Positions 1 to 4,694 are shown, counted from the stretch's first letter. The stretch is 5,189 nucleotides of DNA from Oscillospiraceae bacterium (GCA_900765125.1 CAAFQL010000309.1:1-5189); one strand, 5' to 3'. Translations and numbers: made by a program. Notes: a model not told the origin generated them from the sequence alone.

Positions 1-189
1 CCTGCTTCTTATGGTATGACCGATACTCTTGGACGTATGCATTCTGACGCACAGTTTGCAGGTTCTTCCTCTGTACCGGCTCACGTAGAAATGATGGGTC
101 TTATCGGTATGGGCAACAACCCAATGGTTGGTGCTACTGTTGCTGTTGCCGTTTCTGTTGAAGAAGCTGCTAAGACTGGCAAGTTCTAA
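1..189 (+). CDS. 3' end of an unidentified, probably highly expressed gene
   Basis: Frame 1 is open from the first base to a TAA at 187-189, giving the last 62 residues of a protein that begins outside the window. I do not recognise the family. The fragment is rich in small residues (Gly, Ala, Ser, Val) and Met, with a run reading GLIGMGNNPMVGATVAVAVS around residues 35-54 and a short charged tail ending KTGKF. It has no obvious membrane helix pair, Cys cluster or nucleotide-binding motif. Codon use is strongly skewed to GGT, GCT, GTT, CGT, TCT and AAC, unlike the A/T-ending mix of the rest of the window, which suggests an abundant housekeeping protein (inference). A strong terminator begins 37 bases after the stop, so this is the end of its transcript. 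The reading frame is certain; the function is unknown. Confidence 0.85.
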   Translation, partial: PASYGMTDTLGRMHSDAQFAGSSSVPAHVEMMGLIGMGNNPMVGATVAVAVSVEEAAKTGKF

Positions 190-225
190 GAAATTGCGTG
201 CAATTTAAGTATGTAACATAAAATT

Positions 226-263
226 AAAAGAGCATTGCAGGTTTGAGTTTGCAGTGCTCTTTT
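226..263 (+). terminator. Rho-independent terminator of the upstream gene
   Basis: A 14-base arm at 226-239 (AAAAGAGCATTGCA) pairs with 250-263 (TGCAGTGCTCTTTT), with one T-G wobble and a 10-base loop. The right arm ends in a T run followed by more T-rich sequence. It lies 37 bases after the stop codon at 187-189. The left flank is A/T rich, so the hairpin could also act on the minus strand, but no minus-strand gene needs it here. Confidence 0.9.
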
Positions 264-269
264 GTATTA

Positions 270-478
270 TTTCTTACTATCGTAATCCCGGTGCAGGAGA
301 TATATTTTACGGCTGTGTTTTGGGAAAGATTCTTGAATACGGCAAGACAGAATTTGAGGACAATGAATTTACAGAAATTCTGCAATTTGATAATGCAGGA
401 GCGTCCATTATCACAACACAAAAAAGTGCTTTGAAAGTTATGCCTACACCAGACGAAGTGGAGAAACTGTTGCAGTGA
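270..478 (+). pseudogene. C-terminal remnant of a PfkB-family sugar kinase (fructokinase/ribokinase-like)
   Basis: Frame 2 reads through to a TGA at 476-478. It contains GAGD at 290-301 followed by IFYGCVLGKILEYGK, then FDNAGASIITTQKSALKVMPTPDEVEKLL. This order is the usual C-terminal end of PfkB carbohydrate kinases: the GAGD motif, whose Asp is the catalytic base and whose Gly residues form the anion hole, then a helix with a small-residue A-S-I-T-T stretch, then the closing P-x-x-x-E-V-xx-LL helix. About 230 residues that should precede GAGD are missing, including the sugar-binding lid. The only in-frame start is a GTG inside the terminator arm, so the first residues (LFCIISYY) are not real kinase sequence. 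I read it as a 5'-truncated, dead gene; the exact left breakpoint (about 264-285) is uncertain. Confidence 0.7.
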
Positions 479-660
479 AAATTATTCGGAATGAATTTGT
501 TTTAGTCCATGAAATTATCCATTGCTACTTCAGGGGAGAACACTGGGGCGGAAAATACTGTTCTTTTGAAGATAATTCAAAATTACTTGATGTTATGCTG
601 GATGTTGTTCCGGACAGTATTATTGTTACTGTAAGAGTTCCAAAAATATTCACAACATGA
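475..660 (+). CDS. Small hypothetical ORF of unknown function
   Basis: A 61-codon frame starts at GTG 475, overlapping the stop of the kinase remnant (GTGA), and ends at TGA 658-660. GGAG at 460-463 lies 11 bases upstream, which is rather far. The peptide is acidic to neutral with several aromatics (HEIIHCYFRGEHWGGKYCSFED) and a hydrophobic C-terminal strand (SIIVTVRV). It has no signal peptide, no membrane helix and no family I recognise. No ATG is available until late in the frame, so it may be the tail of another decayed gene rather than an intact small protein. It adjoins a dead kinase gene, which favours the remnant reading. Existence as a gene is doubtful. Confidence 0.3.
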   Translation: MKIIRNEFVLVHEIIHCYFRGEHWGGKYCSFEDNSKLLDVMLDVVPDSIIVTVRVPKIFTT

Positions 661-726
661 CTTGGAAATCAGACATTTAACACCTATTTCGAGAGATAAT
701 ACTTGCCGATAAATAAAATACAAAAT

Positions 727-759
727 AAAAACAGCAGTCCAGTGTGAACCGCTGTTTTT
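727..759. terminator. Bidirectional terminator between the kinase-remnant region and pdxT
   Basis: The arms 727-735 (AAAAACAGC) and 751-759 (GCTGTTTTT) pair perfectly over 9 bases around a 15-base loop. On the plus strand the hairpin is followed by GTTTGTTTT. On the minus strand the T-run continues into an A/T-rich tail. It lies 36 bases beyond the pdxT stop, so it most likely ends the pdxST transcript and also blocks readthrough from the left. Confidence 0.85.
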
Positions 760-795
760 GTTTGTTTTACGTTCTAAAATATTCTTATAATATTC

Positions 796-1356
796 TCATA
801 ATGACAGCAGCATTTGATGCAGCCTTAAGTCACTTGTGAGTTCAGGATGAAATGAAACTCCAATTTGATTTTTGTACCTTACGGCAGTGATTTTGTTATT
901 TGTAATATTCAGAACTTCTGTATCATCTGAGAGGACTTTTTCTATATATGGTGCACGTATAAAACGCATGGGAAAATCAGAAATGCTGCCTACGTTTCCA
1001 ACAGTTGAAAAGCTTCCAAGCTGTCTGCCATAAGCATTTCTGCAAACAGTAACCGGAAGTGTTCCGAACGCAGTATCTTCACCGCCTGAAATTTCCTGTG
1101 ACAGAAGAATTAGTCCTGCACAAGTTCCAAGTACCGGAACTCCATTTTCTATCAGTGCTTTTATAGGATCAAGCAATCCCAGTTCTTTTGCAAGTTTTCT
1201 TTGTACGGTGCTTTCTCCTCCCGGAAGTATAATACCGTCAAGAGGTGTGTCTAAATCTGAGATATTTCTTATGAATTTATATTTCACTGAAAGCTTTTCC
1301 AAAGCGTCGGCGTGTTCCCGAAAAGCACCCTGCAAAGCTAAAATTCCTATGGCCAT
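796..1356 (-). CDS. pdxT: PLP synthase glutaminase subunit PdxT
   Basis: PdxT hydrolyses glutamine and passes ammonia through a tunnel to PdxS in the cytoplasmic PLP synthase complex of the DXP-independent vitamin B6 route. The 186 residues match a class I glutamine amidotransferase of the SNO/PdxT family, which is usually about 190-200 residues. Visible signatures are the N-terminal IGILALQGAFREH (residues 3-15), PGGEST (45-50), the nucleophile elbow GTCAG with Cys79, RNAYGRQLGSF (106-116), FIRAPYIEKV (132-141), and the catalytic pair His170 and Glu172 in SFHPEL. All triad residues are present. The ATG shares one base with the pdxS TAA (TAATG), and AGAGG lies 6 bases upstream inside pdxS, so translation is probably coupled. 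It is the second and last gene of the operon, followed by the terminator at 727-759. Nothing suggests damage. Confidence 0.97.
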   Translation of the reverse strand: MAIGILALQGAFREHADALEKLSVKYKFIRNISDLDTPLDGIILPGGESTVQRKLAKELGLLDPIKALIENGVPVLGTCAGLILLSQEISGGEDTAFGTLPVTVCRNAYGRQLGSFSTVGNVGSISDFPMRFIRAPYIEKVLSDDTEVLNITNNKITAVRYKNQIGVSFHPELTSDLRLHQMLLSL

Positions 1357-2231
1357 TATTTACCTCTTTCTGCCATAAGCAAAGCGATTTCCTGTTCGTT
1401 GATACCTACCATTGCTTCGCCGAGATTTTCAGAGAGCTTTGCAAGAATATCAGGATCATTATAATTTGTAACAGCTTTTACAATAGCATTTGCACGTTTT
1501 TCAGGATCTCCGGACTTGAATATTCCAGAACCAACAAACACGCCTTCCGCACCAAGCTGCATCATCAACGCAGCATCTGCCGGAGTTGCAATGCCTCCTG
1601 CGGCGAAGTTTACAACGGGAAGCTTGCCGTTTTCATGTACATATTTTATCAGTTCAAAAGGTACTTGAAGTTGTTTTGACTCTTCAAAAAGCTCATCTTC
1701 ACGTCTTGAAACGATGCGTGCCATTTCGCTCTGAATTTTTCTCATATGTCTTACAGCCTGAACAACGTCTCCTGTACCTGGTTCGCCTTTTGTACGTATC
1801 ATAGATGCGCCTTCTGAAATTCTTCTGAGAGCTTCACCCAGATCTTTTGCACCGCACACAAAAGGCACTTGGAACTTTGTTTTGTCTATGTGATAAATAT
1901 CATCAGCAGGAGATAATACTTCGCTTTCATCTATATAGTCAATCTCTATAGCTTCCAGTATCTGAGCTTCTGCAAAATGTCCTATTCTGCACTTTGCCAT
2001 TACAGGTATGCTGACAGCATTCTGTATTCCTTTTATCATAGCAGGGTCGCTCATTCTTGATACGCCTCCTGCTGCTCTTATGTCGGCAGGAATCCTTTCC
2101 AGTGCCATTACTGCACAGGCACCGGCTGCTTCTGCGATTTTTGCTTGTTCAGGTGTGGTAACATCCATGATAACGCCGCCCTTGAGCATCTGAGCCAGTT
2201 CCTTGTTAAGTTTATAACGATCATTATTCAT
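1356..2231 (-). CDS. pdxS: PLP synthase synthase subunit PdxS
   Basis: PdxS builds pyridoxal 5'-phosphate from ribose 5-phosphate, glyceraldehyde 3-phosphate and ammonia from PdxT. It is a (beta/alpha)8 barrel that forms a dodecamer in this family. The 291 residues fit the usual length of about 294. Key residues are seen: Asp23 in KGGVIMDV, the imine-forming Lys80 in VMAKCRIGHFAEAQ, and the second lysine Lys148 in MIRTKGEPGTG, plus the phosphate-binding NFAAGGIATPADA and GVFVGSGIFKS stretches. Lys80 is followed by Cys where many family members have Val or Ala. The start was set at 2231 (MNNDRYKLNKEL) because GGAGGA sits 7 bases upstream and family members begin here. A longer in-frame ATG at 2315 would add 28 residues encoded by promoter DNA. 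It is first in the operon, with a one-base overlap into pdxT. Confidence 0.98.
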   Translation of the reverse strand: MNNDRYKLNKELAQMLKGGVIMDVTTPEQAKIAEAAGACAVMALERIPADIRAAGGVSRMSDPAMIKGIQNAVSIPVMAKCRIGHFAEAQILEAIEIDYIDESEVLSPADDIYHIDKTKFQVPFVCGAKDLGEALRRISEGASMIRTKGEPGTGDVVQAVRHMRKIQSEMARIVSRREDELFEESKQLQVPFELIKYVHENGKLPVVNFAAGGIATPADAALMMQLGAEGVFVGSGIFKSGDPEKRANAIVKAVTNYNDPDILAKLSENLGEAMVGINEQEIALLMAERGK

Positions 2232-2238
2232 AATAGTT

Positions 2239-2244
2239 TCCTCC
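2239..2244 (-). promoter_or_regulatory. Ribosome binding site of pdxS
   Basis: TCCTCC on the plus strand reads GGAGGA on the minus strand, 7 bases before the ATG at 2231. It decides the pdxS start against the upstream in-frame ATG at 2315. Confidence 0.9.
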
Positions 2245-2258
2245 AAAAATATAATGTA

Positions 2259-2287
2259 TTGACAAAATGTCCTGCTTATAGTATAAT
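2259..2287 (+). promoter_or_regulatory. Consensus sigma-A promoter of the MocR/PdxR-type regulator
   Basis: TTGACA at 2259-2264 and TATAAT at 2282-2287 are both exact consensus with a 17-base spacer. Transcription would start near 2294. This leaves a leader of about 45-60 bases before the regulator, and that leader contains the dyad repeats at 2295-2338. Its -10 box overlaps that of the opposing pdxST promoter. Confidence 0.88.
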
Positions 2288-2308
2288 TTATATATGACCT
2301 TATTTCAA
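2280..2308 (-). promoter_or_regulatory. Sigma-A promoter of the pdxS-pdxT operon
   Basis: On the minus strand TTGAAA (plus-strand 2303-2308) and TATACT (2280-2285) are separated by 17 bases. The predicted start is near 2273, giving a pdxS leader of about 42 bases. The two -10 boxes (2280-2285 and 2282-2287) share four bases, so polymerase can probably occupy only one promoter at a time. Confidence 0.82.
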
Positions 2309-2338
2309 GATTCAAATTATCATTTTATGATAAGGTCA
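2295..2338. promoter_or_regulatory. Putative regulator operator: inverted repeat TGACCTTAT...ATAAGGTCA
   Basis: TGACCTTAT (2295-2303) and ATAAGGTCA (2330-2338) are a perfect 9-base inverted repeat with a 26-base gap. A second, compact dyad, TTATCAT-TTT-ATGATAA (2317-2333), overlaps the right arm. A related ATGTCCT (2267-2273) repeats the ATGACCT at 2294-2300 in direct orientation, 27 bases away. The dyads lie just upstream of and over the pdxST -35 box and downstream of the regulator's start site. That placing fits activation of pdxST and repression of the regulator itself, as known for PdxR/MocR proteins. Binding is inferred, not seen. Confidence 0.5.
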
Positions 2339-2352
2339 GAATGGAGAAAACT

Positions 2353-3663
2353 ATGCTTTCTTATGAACTTGACAATACCAGATCTGAACCTTTATATGTT
2401 CAGATATATGAAAAAATAAAGGATGATATAGAGCTTGGAGAAATAAGACCAGGGGAAAAACTGCCGTCAAAGCGTGCTTTTGCAGCACAGCTGGGAATAA
2501 GTGTTATTACTGTTGAAAATGCATATAATCAGCTTGCTTGCGAGGGATATATAATGTCAGTTCCTAAAAAGGGATATTTTGCGAAAAGTGTTGAAAAGAA
2601 TATTCCAAAAGCAGTCAGAAAGGTATTGCCGTGTTCAATTCAGCATGATGAGAACGATGACATAGAAAATGAGCTTTTTCCATTTACTGTCTGGGCAAGG
2701 CTGATTCGTGAAGAGCTTTCTGGTAATCAGCGAAAACTGCTTACAAAGCCGCCCTTTGAAGGAGTTTATGAGCTGAGAAGCGCAATAGCTGAGCATCTGA
2801 GACATTTCCGCAATATAAACGTTATGCCGGAGCAGATAATAATTGGCGCAGGTACAGAATACCTATATATGCTTATAAATCTTCTTTTCGGAAACAATTA
2901 TATTTTCGGTGTGGAAGAACCAGGATATTCCAAAATAGCAGATATCTATGCAAATTATAATATAAAATGCGAACATATTCCAATGCTTGATGACGGCGTT
3001 GATATGGATTATCTTAAGAGTGTAAAGACGGATATTATACATATTTCCCCTTCCCATCATTTTCCCACAGGTGTTATTACATCTATCGGAAAGCGTTATG
3101 CTCTCCTTGAATGGGCAGTTCAGTCTCCGGACAGATATATCATTGAGGACGATTATGACAGTGAATTCAGATTATCAGGAAAGCCCGTTCCGTCCCTGTT
3201 CAGCATTGACGTTATGGATAAGGTTATTTACATGAATACTTTCAGTAAGAGCCTTTCCTCCACGATCAGAATAAGTTATATGATACTTCCTGTTACGCTT
3301 TTGGAAAAATTCAGAAAAAAGCTCGGATTCTATTCCTGTCCTGTATCTGCTTTTGAACAGTACACTCTTGCACGATTTATTGATGAAGGGTATTTTGAAA
3401 AGCATATAAACAGAATGCGGGTACATTACAAAAAATGTAGAAATAATTTGTTTGAACAAATGAAAAAATTTGATATATTTAGAAGTGCTGAAATATCTGG
3501 TGAAAATGCAGGTCTGCATTGTACTGTAAAGTTCGACACAACGTTAAGTGATGATATGCTTCTTTATGAAATTACAAATCTAGGCTTCAAGGCTTCACTG
3601 ATGAAAAAATATTACCATGAAAAGAATCAGCTGGATTATCATACACTCATTTTTTTTTATTAA
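2353..3663 (+). CDS. pdxR: MocR/GntR-family PLP-dependent regulator (PdxR-like), C-terminally shortened
   Basis: The protein has an N-terminal GntR winged helix (about residues 4-75, with LPSKRAFAAQLGISVITVEN as recognition region) fused to a fold-type I aminotransferase-like domain (about 110 to the end). Aminotransferase landmarks are GAGTEYLYMLINLL, EEPGYSKI, SPSHHFPTG, IEDDYDSEF (PLP-ring Asp) and NTFSKSLSSTIRISYM with the PLP-binding Lys303 (Lys299 from this start). In this family PLP acts as effector. Placement divergent from pdxST points to a PdxR role (inference). I chose ATG 2353 (MLSYELD) because GGAG lies 6 bases upstream and relatives begin alike; ATG 2341 has only AAGG. The frame ends HTLIFFY at a nine-T run (3650-3658). 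Family members are usually longer by some 20-40 residues, so the C-terminal strand and helix are probably lost, right beside an IS-like end. It may be a weakened or altered regulator. Confidence 0.85.
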   Translation: MLSYELDNTRSEPLYVQIYEKIKDDIELGEIRPGEKLPSKRAFAAQLGISVITVENAYNQLACEGYIMSVPKKGYFAKSVEKNIPKAVRKVLPCSIQHDENDDIENELFPFTVWARLIREELSGNQRKLLTKPPFEGVYELRSAIAEHLRHFRNINVMPEQIIIGAGTEYLYMLINLLFGNNYIFGVEEPGYSKIADIYANYNIKCEHIPMLDDGVDMDYLKSVKTDIIHISPSHHFPTGVITSIGKRYALLEWAVQSPDRYIIEDDYDSEFRLSGKPVPSLFSIDVMDKVIYMNTFSKSLSSTIRISYMILPVTLLEKFRKKLGFYSCPVSAFEQYTLARFIDEGYFEKHINRMRVHYKKCRNNLFEQMKKFDIFRSAEISGENAGLHCTVKFDTTLSDDMLLYEITNLGFKASLMKKYYHEKNQLDYHTLIFFY

Positions 3664-3670
3664 AAATTAA

Positions 3671-3843
3671 GGCAACATCGCACAATTGCCAAAGAAGGAA
3701 AAATGTGATATAATAGTGATATGAAAAGACAAATTACGCTGACAGAAATGAATGATGAGTTGAGTGCAGCAAGAACCAACAAAAGAAAATTTTTGAACAA
3801 ACGTGAAGCAATTATCCCGTAGGAAGAATTTATCAGAATCATA
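3671..3843 (+). mobile_element. Left-end remnant of an IS5-family insertion sequence
   Basis: GGCAACATCGCACAATTGCC at 3671-3690 looks like a terminal repeat and carries its own GGCAA/TTGCC dyad. A promoter follows, then ATG 3721 opens MKRQITLTEMNDELSAARTN followed by KRKFLNKREAIIP, an in-frame TAG (3820-3822), then EEFIRII. That order matches the N-terminus of IS5-type transposases, where the F-L-x-x-x-(D/E)-x-I-I-P-W-x-x-(W/F)-I-x-I-I pattern is usual; the amber codon sits exactly where the conserved Trp (TGG) belongs. The DDE catalytic part is absent: after about 3843 the frame changes into an unrelated ATPase. So this is a dead, truncated end, not a working element. The family call rests on about 40 residues. 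No right-hand terminal repeat was found with confidence. Confidence 0.6.
3686..3714 (+). promoter_or_regulatory. Promoter inside the IS remnant
   Basis: TTGCCA (3686-3691) and TATAAT (3709-3714) are 17 bases apart. The expected start at about 3721 coincides with the first ATG of the transposase remnant, so the message would be leaderless or nearly so. It points rightwards into decayed sequence. Confidence 0.65.
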
Positions 3844-4126
3844 CAAAAATATTTAAGTGATTCTTATATTGTTTTAGGAATGGATTTTCAGTTTATAAGC
3901 TACAGCAATTTTGAAAACGAAGAAATATTTTCGAGAGCTTTTGCAAGAGAACTCTGGAGAAGAAAAGATATCCTCACATACATGAGTGAAGAGATTCAAT
4001 AACAGATTAAGGAACTGAAAAAAACGGCAATAAGTTTTCAATTGACGATTTATTCGGCGTGCTTAGTGAATGGTACGAAGAAGCCGAAAAACTGTTAATT
4101 TTTTTGATTGACGAGGTTGACAGTGC
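3844..4126 (+). pseudogene. Fragment of an AAA-like ATPase-domain protein, multiply disrupted
   Basis: After the IS remnant the frame continues KYLSDSYIVLGMDFQFISYS then NFENEEIFSRAFARELWRR, and later NKFSIDDLFGVLSEWYEEAE and KLLIFLIDEVDSA. These resemble a family of AAA-like ATP-binding proteins common in gut Clostridia (AAA_35-like), in which a Y-x-V-x-x-x-D-F-Q strand, an F-A-R-x-L helix and a Walker B strand ending (L/I)IDEVDSAS follow the Walker A segment. Here the Walker A half and everything after Walker B are missing. There is a TAA at 4000-4002 (EEIQ*QIKEL, probably once Glu or Gln). The seven-A tract at 4018-4024 needs one extra A to restore KKNGNKFSIDDL, so a one-base deletion is seen. 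It is a dead gene. Its original role in hosts is unclear to me; defence or mobility functions are possible but not shown. Confidence 0.65.
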
Positions 4127-4228
4127 ATGCGCTATTACAACCCTCAAGCGGACTTTGTAGTGCTTAGGCTAATAAATAATTTATCCAATGAGCAGCTAAA
4201 ATGTCTTAGAACTCCGTTTAAATGACTT
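4127..4228 (+). pseudogene. Short unidentified reading frame after the ATPase fragment
   Basis: ATG 4127 opens 33 codons (MRYYNPQADFVVLRLINNLS, then NEQLKCLRTPFK) to TGA 4226-4228. The composition is protein-like, and the same frame resumes after the stop for about 35 more codons to a TAG. It begins exactly where the ATPase similarity stops, so it may be the remnant of a third gene joined by a deletion. There is no good ribosome binding site (GAGG 10 bases upstream). I do not recognise it. Confidence 0.25.
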
Positions 4229-4441
4229 ATAAGCGATTTTGTACATAGTCTTAAAATGTTACGAACAACGAGGTGTATAAAATTATCTTATTACACTGCT
4301 TACAGCTTATACGGGCTTTAGAATGCATTCTGACAAGAGTAAAATTGCGATGGTTGTTTTAGATGTTACTTTCTTTCACATCTGAAAATCATAGAAATTT
4401 AATCGATAGAAGATTTCCTGCGTTGATTTTTTCAAATACTA
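4229..4441. other. Non-coding or fully decayed stretch
   Basis: Both strands are full of stops in all frames. I see no RNA gene, clear repeat or promoter. A weak match to an IS right end at 4343-4356 is treated under rejected items. Confidence 0.6.
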
Positions 4442-4475
4442 AAAATGCACCCAGACTATAACCTGAGTGCATTTT
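4442..4475 (-). terminator. Rho-independent terminator of the tRNA-Pro transcript
   Basis: Read on the minus strand, AAAATGCACTCAG (4475-4463) pairs with CTGGGTGCATTTT (4454-4442) over 13 bases with one U-G wobble and an 8-base loop, followed by TAGTATTTG. It starts 12 bases after the tRNA CCA end. The CACTCAG and CTGGGTG parts of the stem are identical to the two acceptor-stem strands of the tRNA. Confidence 0.88.
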
Positions 4476-4487
4476 GTGTTATTGTTA

Positions 4488-4563
4488 TGGTCTGAGTGAC
4501 GGGACTTGAACCCACGGCCTCTACCACCCCAAGGTAGCGCGCTACCAACTGCGCCACACCCAG
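4488..4563 (-). tRNA. tRNA-Pro (anticodon GGG)
   Basis: The minus strand folds into a complete 76-base cloverleaf. The acceptor stem is CTGGGTG/CACTCAG (7 bp, one G-U). The D arm has GCGC stems around AGTTGGTA. The anticodon arm is CTACC-TTGGGGT-GGTAG, with U33 and anticodon GGG reading the proline codons CCC and CCU. The variable loop is AGGCC, and the T arm is GTGGG-TTCAAGT-CCCGT with two wobble pairs. It ends with discriminator A73 and a genome-encoded CCA (4490-4488). C1-G72 and A73 are the usual identity marks of bacterial tRNA-Pro, which supports the call. It is a single-gene unit with its own promoter and terminator. Confidence 0.97.
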
Positions 4564-4612
4564 ACATAGAATAAAAAGAGATTTGATAAGCATTTCTAAG
4601 CCTACGATATAT

Positions 4613-4641
4613 AGTATAGCACAAAGTAAAATATTTGTCAA
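4613..4641 (-). promoter_or_regulatory. Promoter of tRNA-Pro
   Basis: On the minus strand TTGACA (4641-4636) and TATACT (4618-4613) lie 17 bases apart, an almost perfect consensus. The start near 4606 leaves a 5' leader of about 43 bases to be trimmed by RNase P. Confidence 0.88.
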
Positions 4642-4646
4642 GTCGT

Positions 4647-4680
4647 TTTTTGAAATCTCGATAAAATATTTTTTCAAAAA
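4647..4680. repeat. A/T-rich inverted repeat between the divergent promoters
   Basis: TTTTTGAAA (4647-4655) and TTTCAAAAA (4672-4680) form a perfect 9-base dyad with a 16-base gap, between the tRNA promoter and the MBOAT promoter. The role is unknown; low complexity makes chance possible. Confidence 0.4.
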
Positions 4681-4694
4681 CATCTGTTTCAGTG

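Noticed and set aside
191..206. AAATTG-CGTG-CAATTT hairpin just after the first gene
   Set aside because: It has only six weak pairs and no U tail; the real terminator follows at 226-263.
243..434. Plus-strand 63-codon ORF in frame 3 and its minus-strand partner 224-421
   Set aside because: They overlap the kinase remnant, which has family similarity, and begin in the terminator hairpin.
1586..1804. Plus-strand ORF opposite pdxS
   Set aside because: It is a shadow of the conserved pdxS gene, with no ribosome site and no recognisable protein.
2008..2193. Second plus-strand ORF opposite pdxS
   Set aside because: It is antisense to the conserved PdxS barrel N-terminus; the Ala/Ile-rich translation is a shadow effect.
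2232..2315. 28-residue N-terminal extension of PdxS from the ATG at 2315
   Set aside because: The extra codons are promoter and operator DNA, the family begins at MNNDRYKL-like sequence, and a strong ribosome site serves ATG 2231.
2232..2352. Riboswitch or other structured leader upstream of pdxS
   Set aside because: The pdxS leader is only about 42 bases and shows no stem or terminator; regulation by the MocR protein explains the region.
2863..3519. Minus-strand ORFs (2863-3060 and 3175-3519) inside the regulator
   Set aside because: They lie opposite the well-conserved aminotransferase-like domain and show no domain or start signal.
3660..3842. Minus-strand 60-codon ORF
   Set aside because: It is opposite the IS transposase remnant, whose plus-strand translation fits a known family; it has no ribosome site of note.
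4343..4356. AATTGCGATGGTTG as a degenerate right end of the IS element (compare the reverse complement of 3671-3690)
   Set aside because: The orientation would fit but it needs a two-base gap and mismatches; too weak to call, and non-IS sequence lies between.
4488..4563. tRNA-Pro as an attachment site for the remnant island
   Set aside because: I found no direct repeat of the tRNA 3' end elsewhere in the window and no integrase gene.
4439..4683. Two minus-strand ORFs running through the tRNA (4439-4624 and 4456-4683)
   Set aside because: They include the tRNA cloverleaf and its terminator; such GCGAVGSALPWGG and VAQLVARYLG translations are typical tRNA artefacts.
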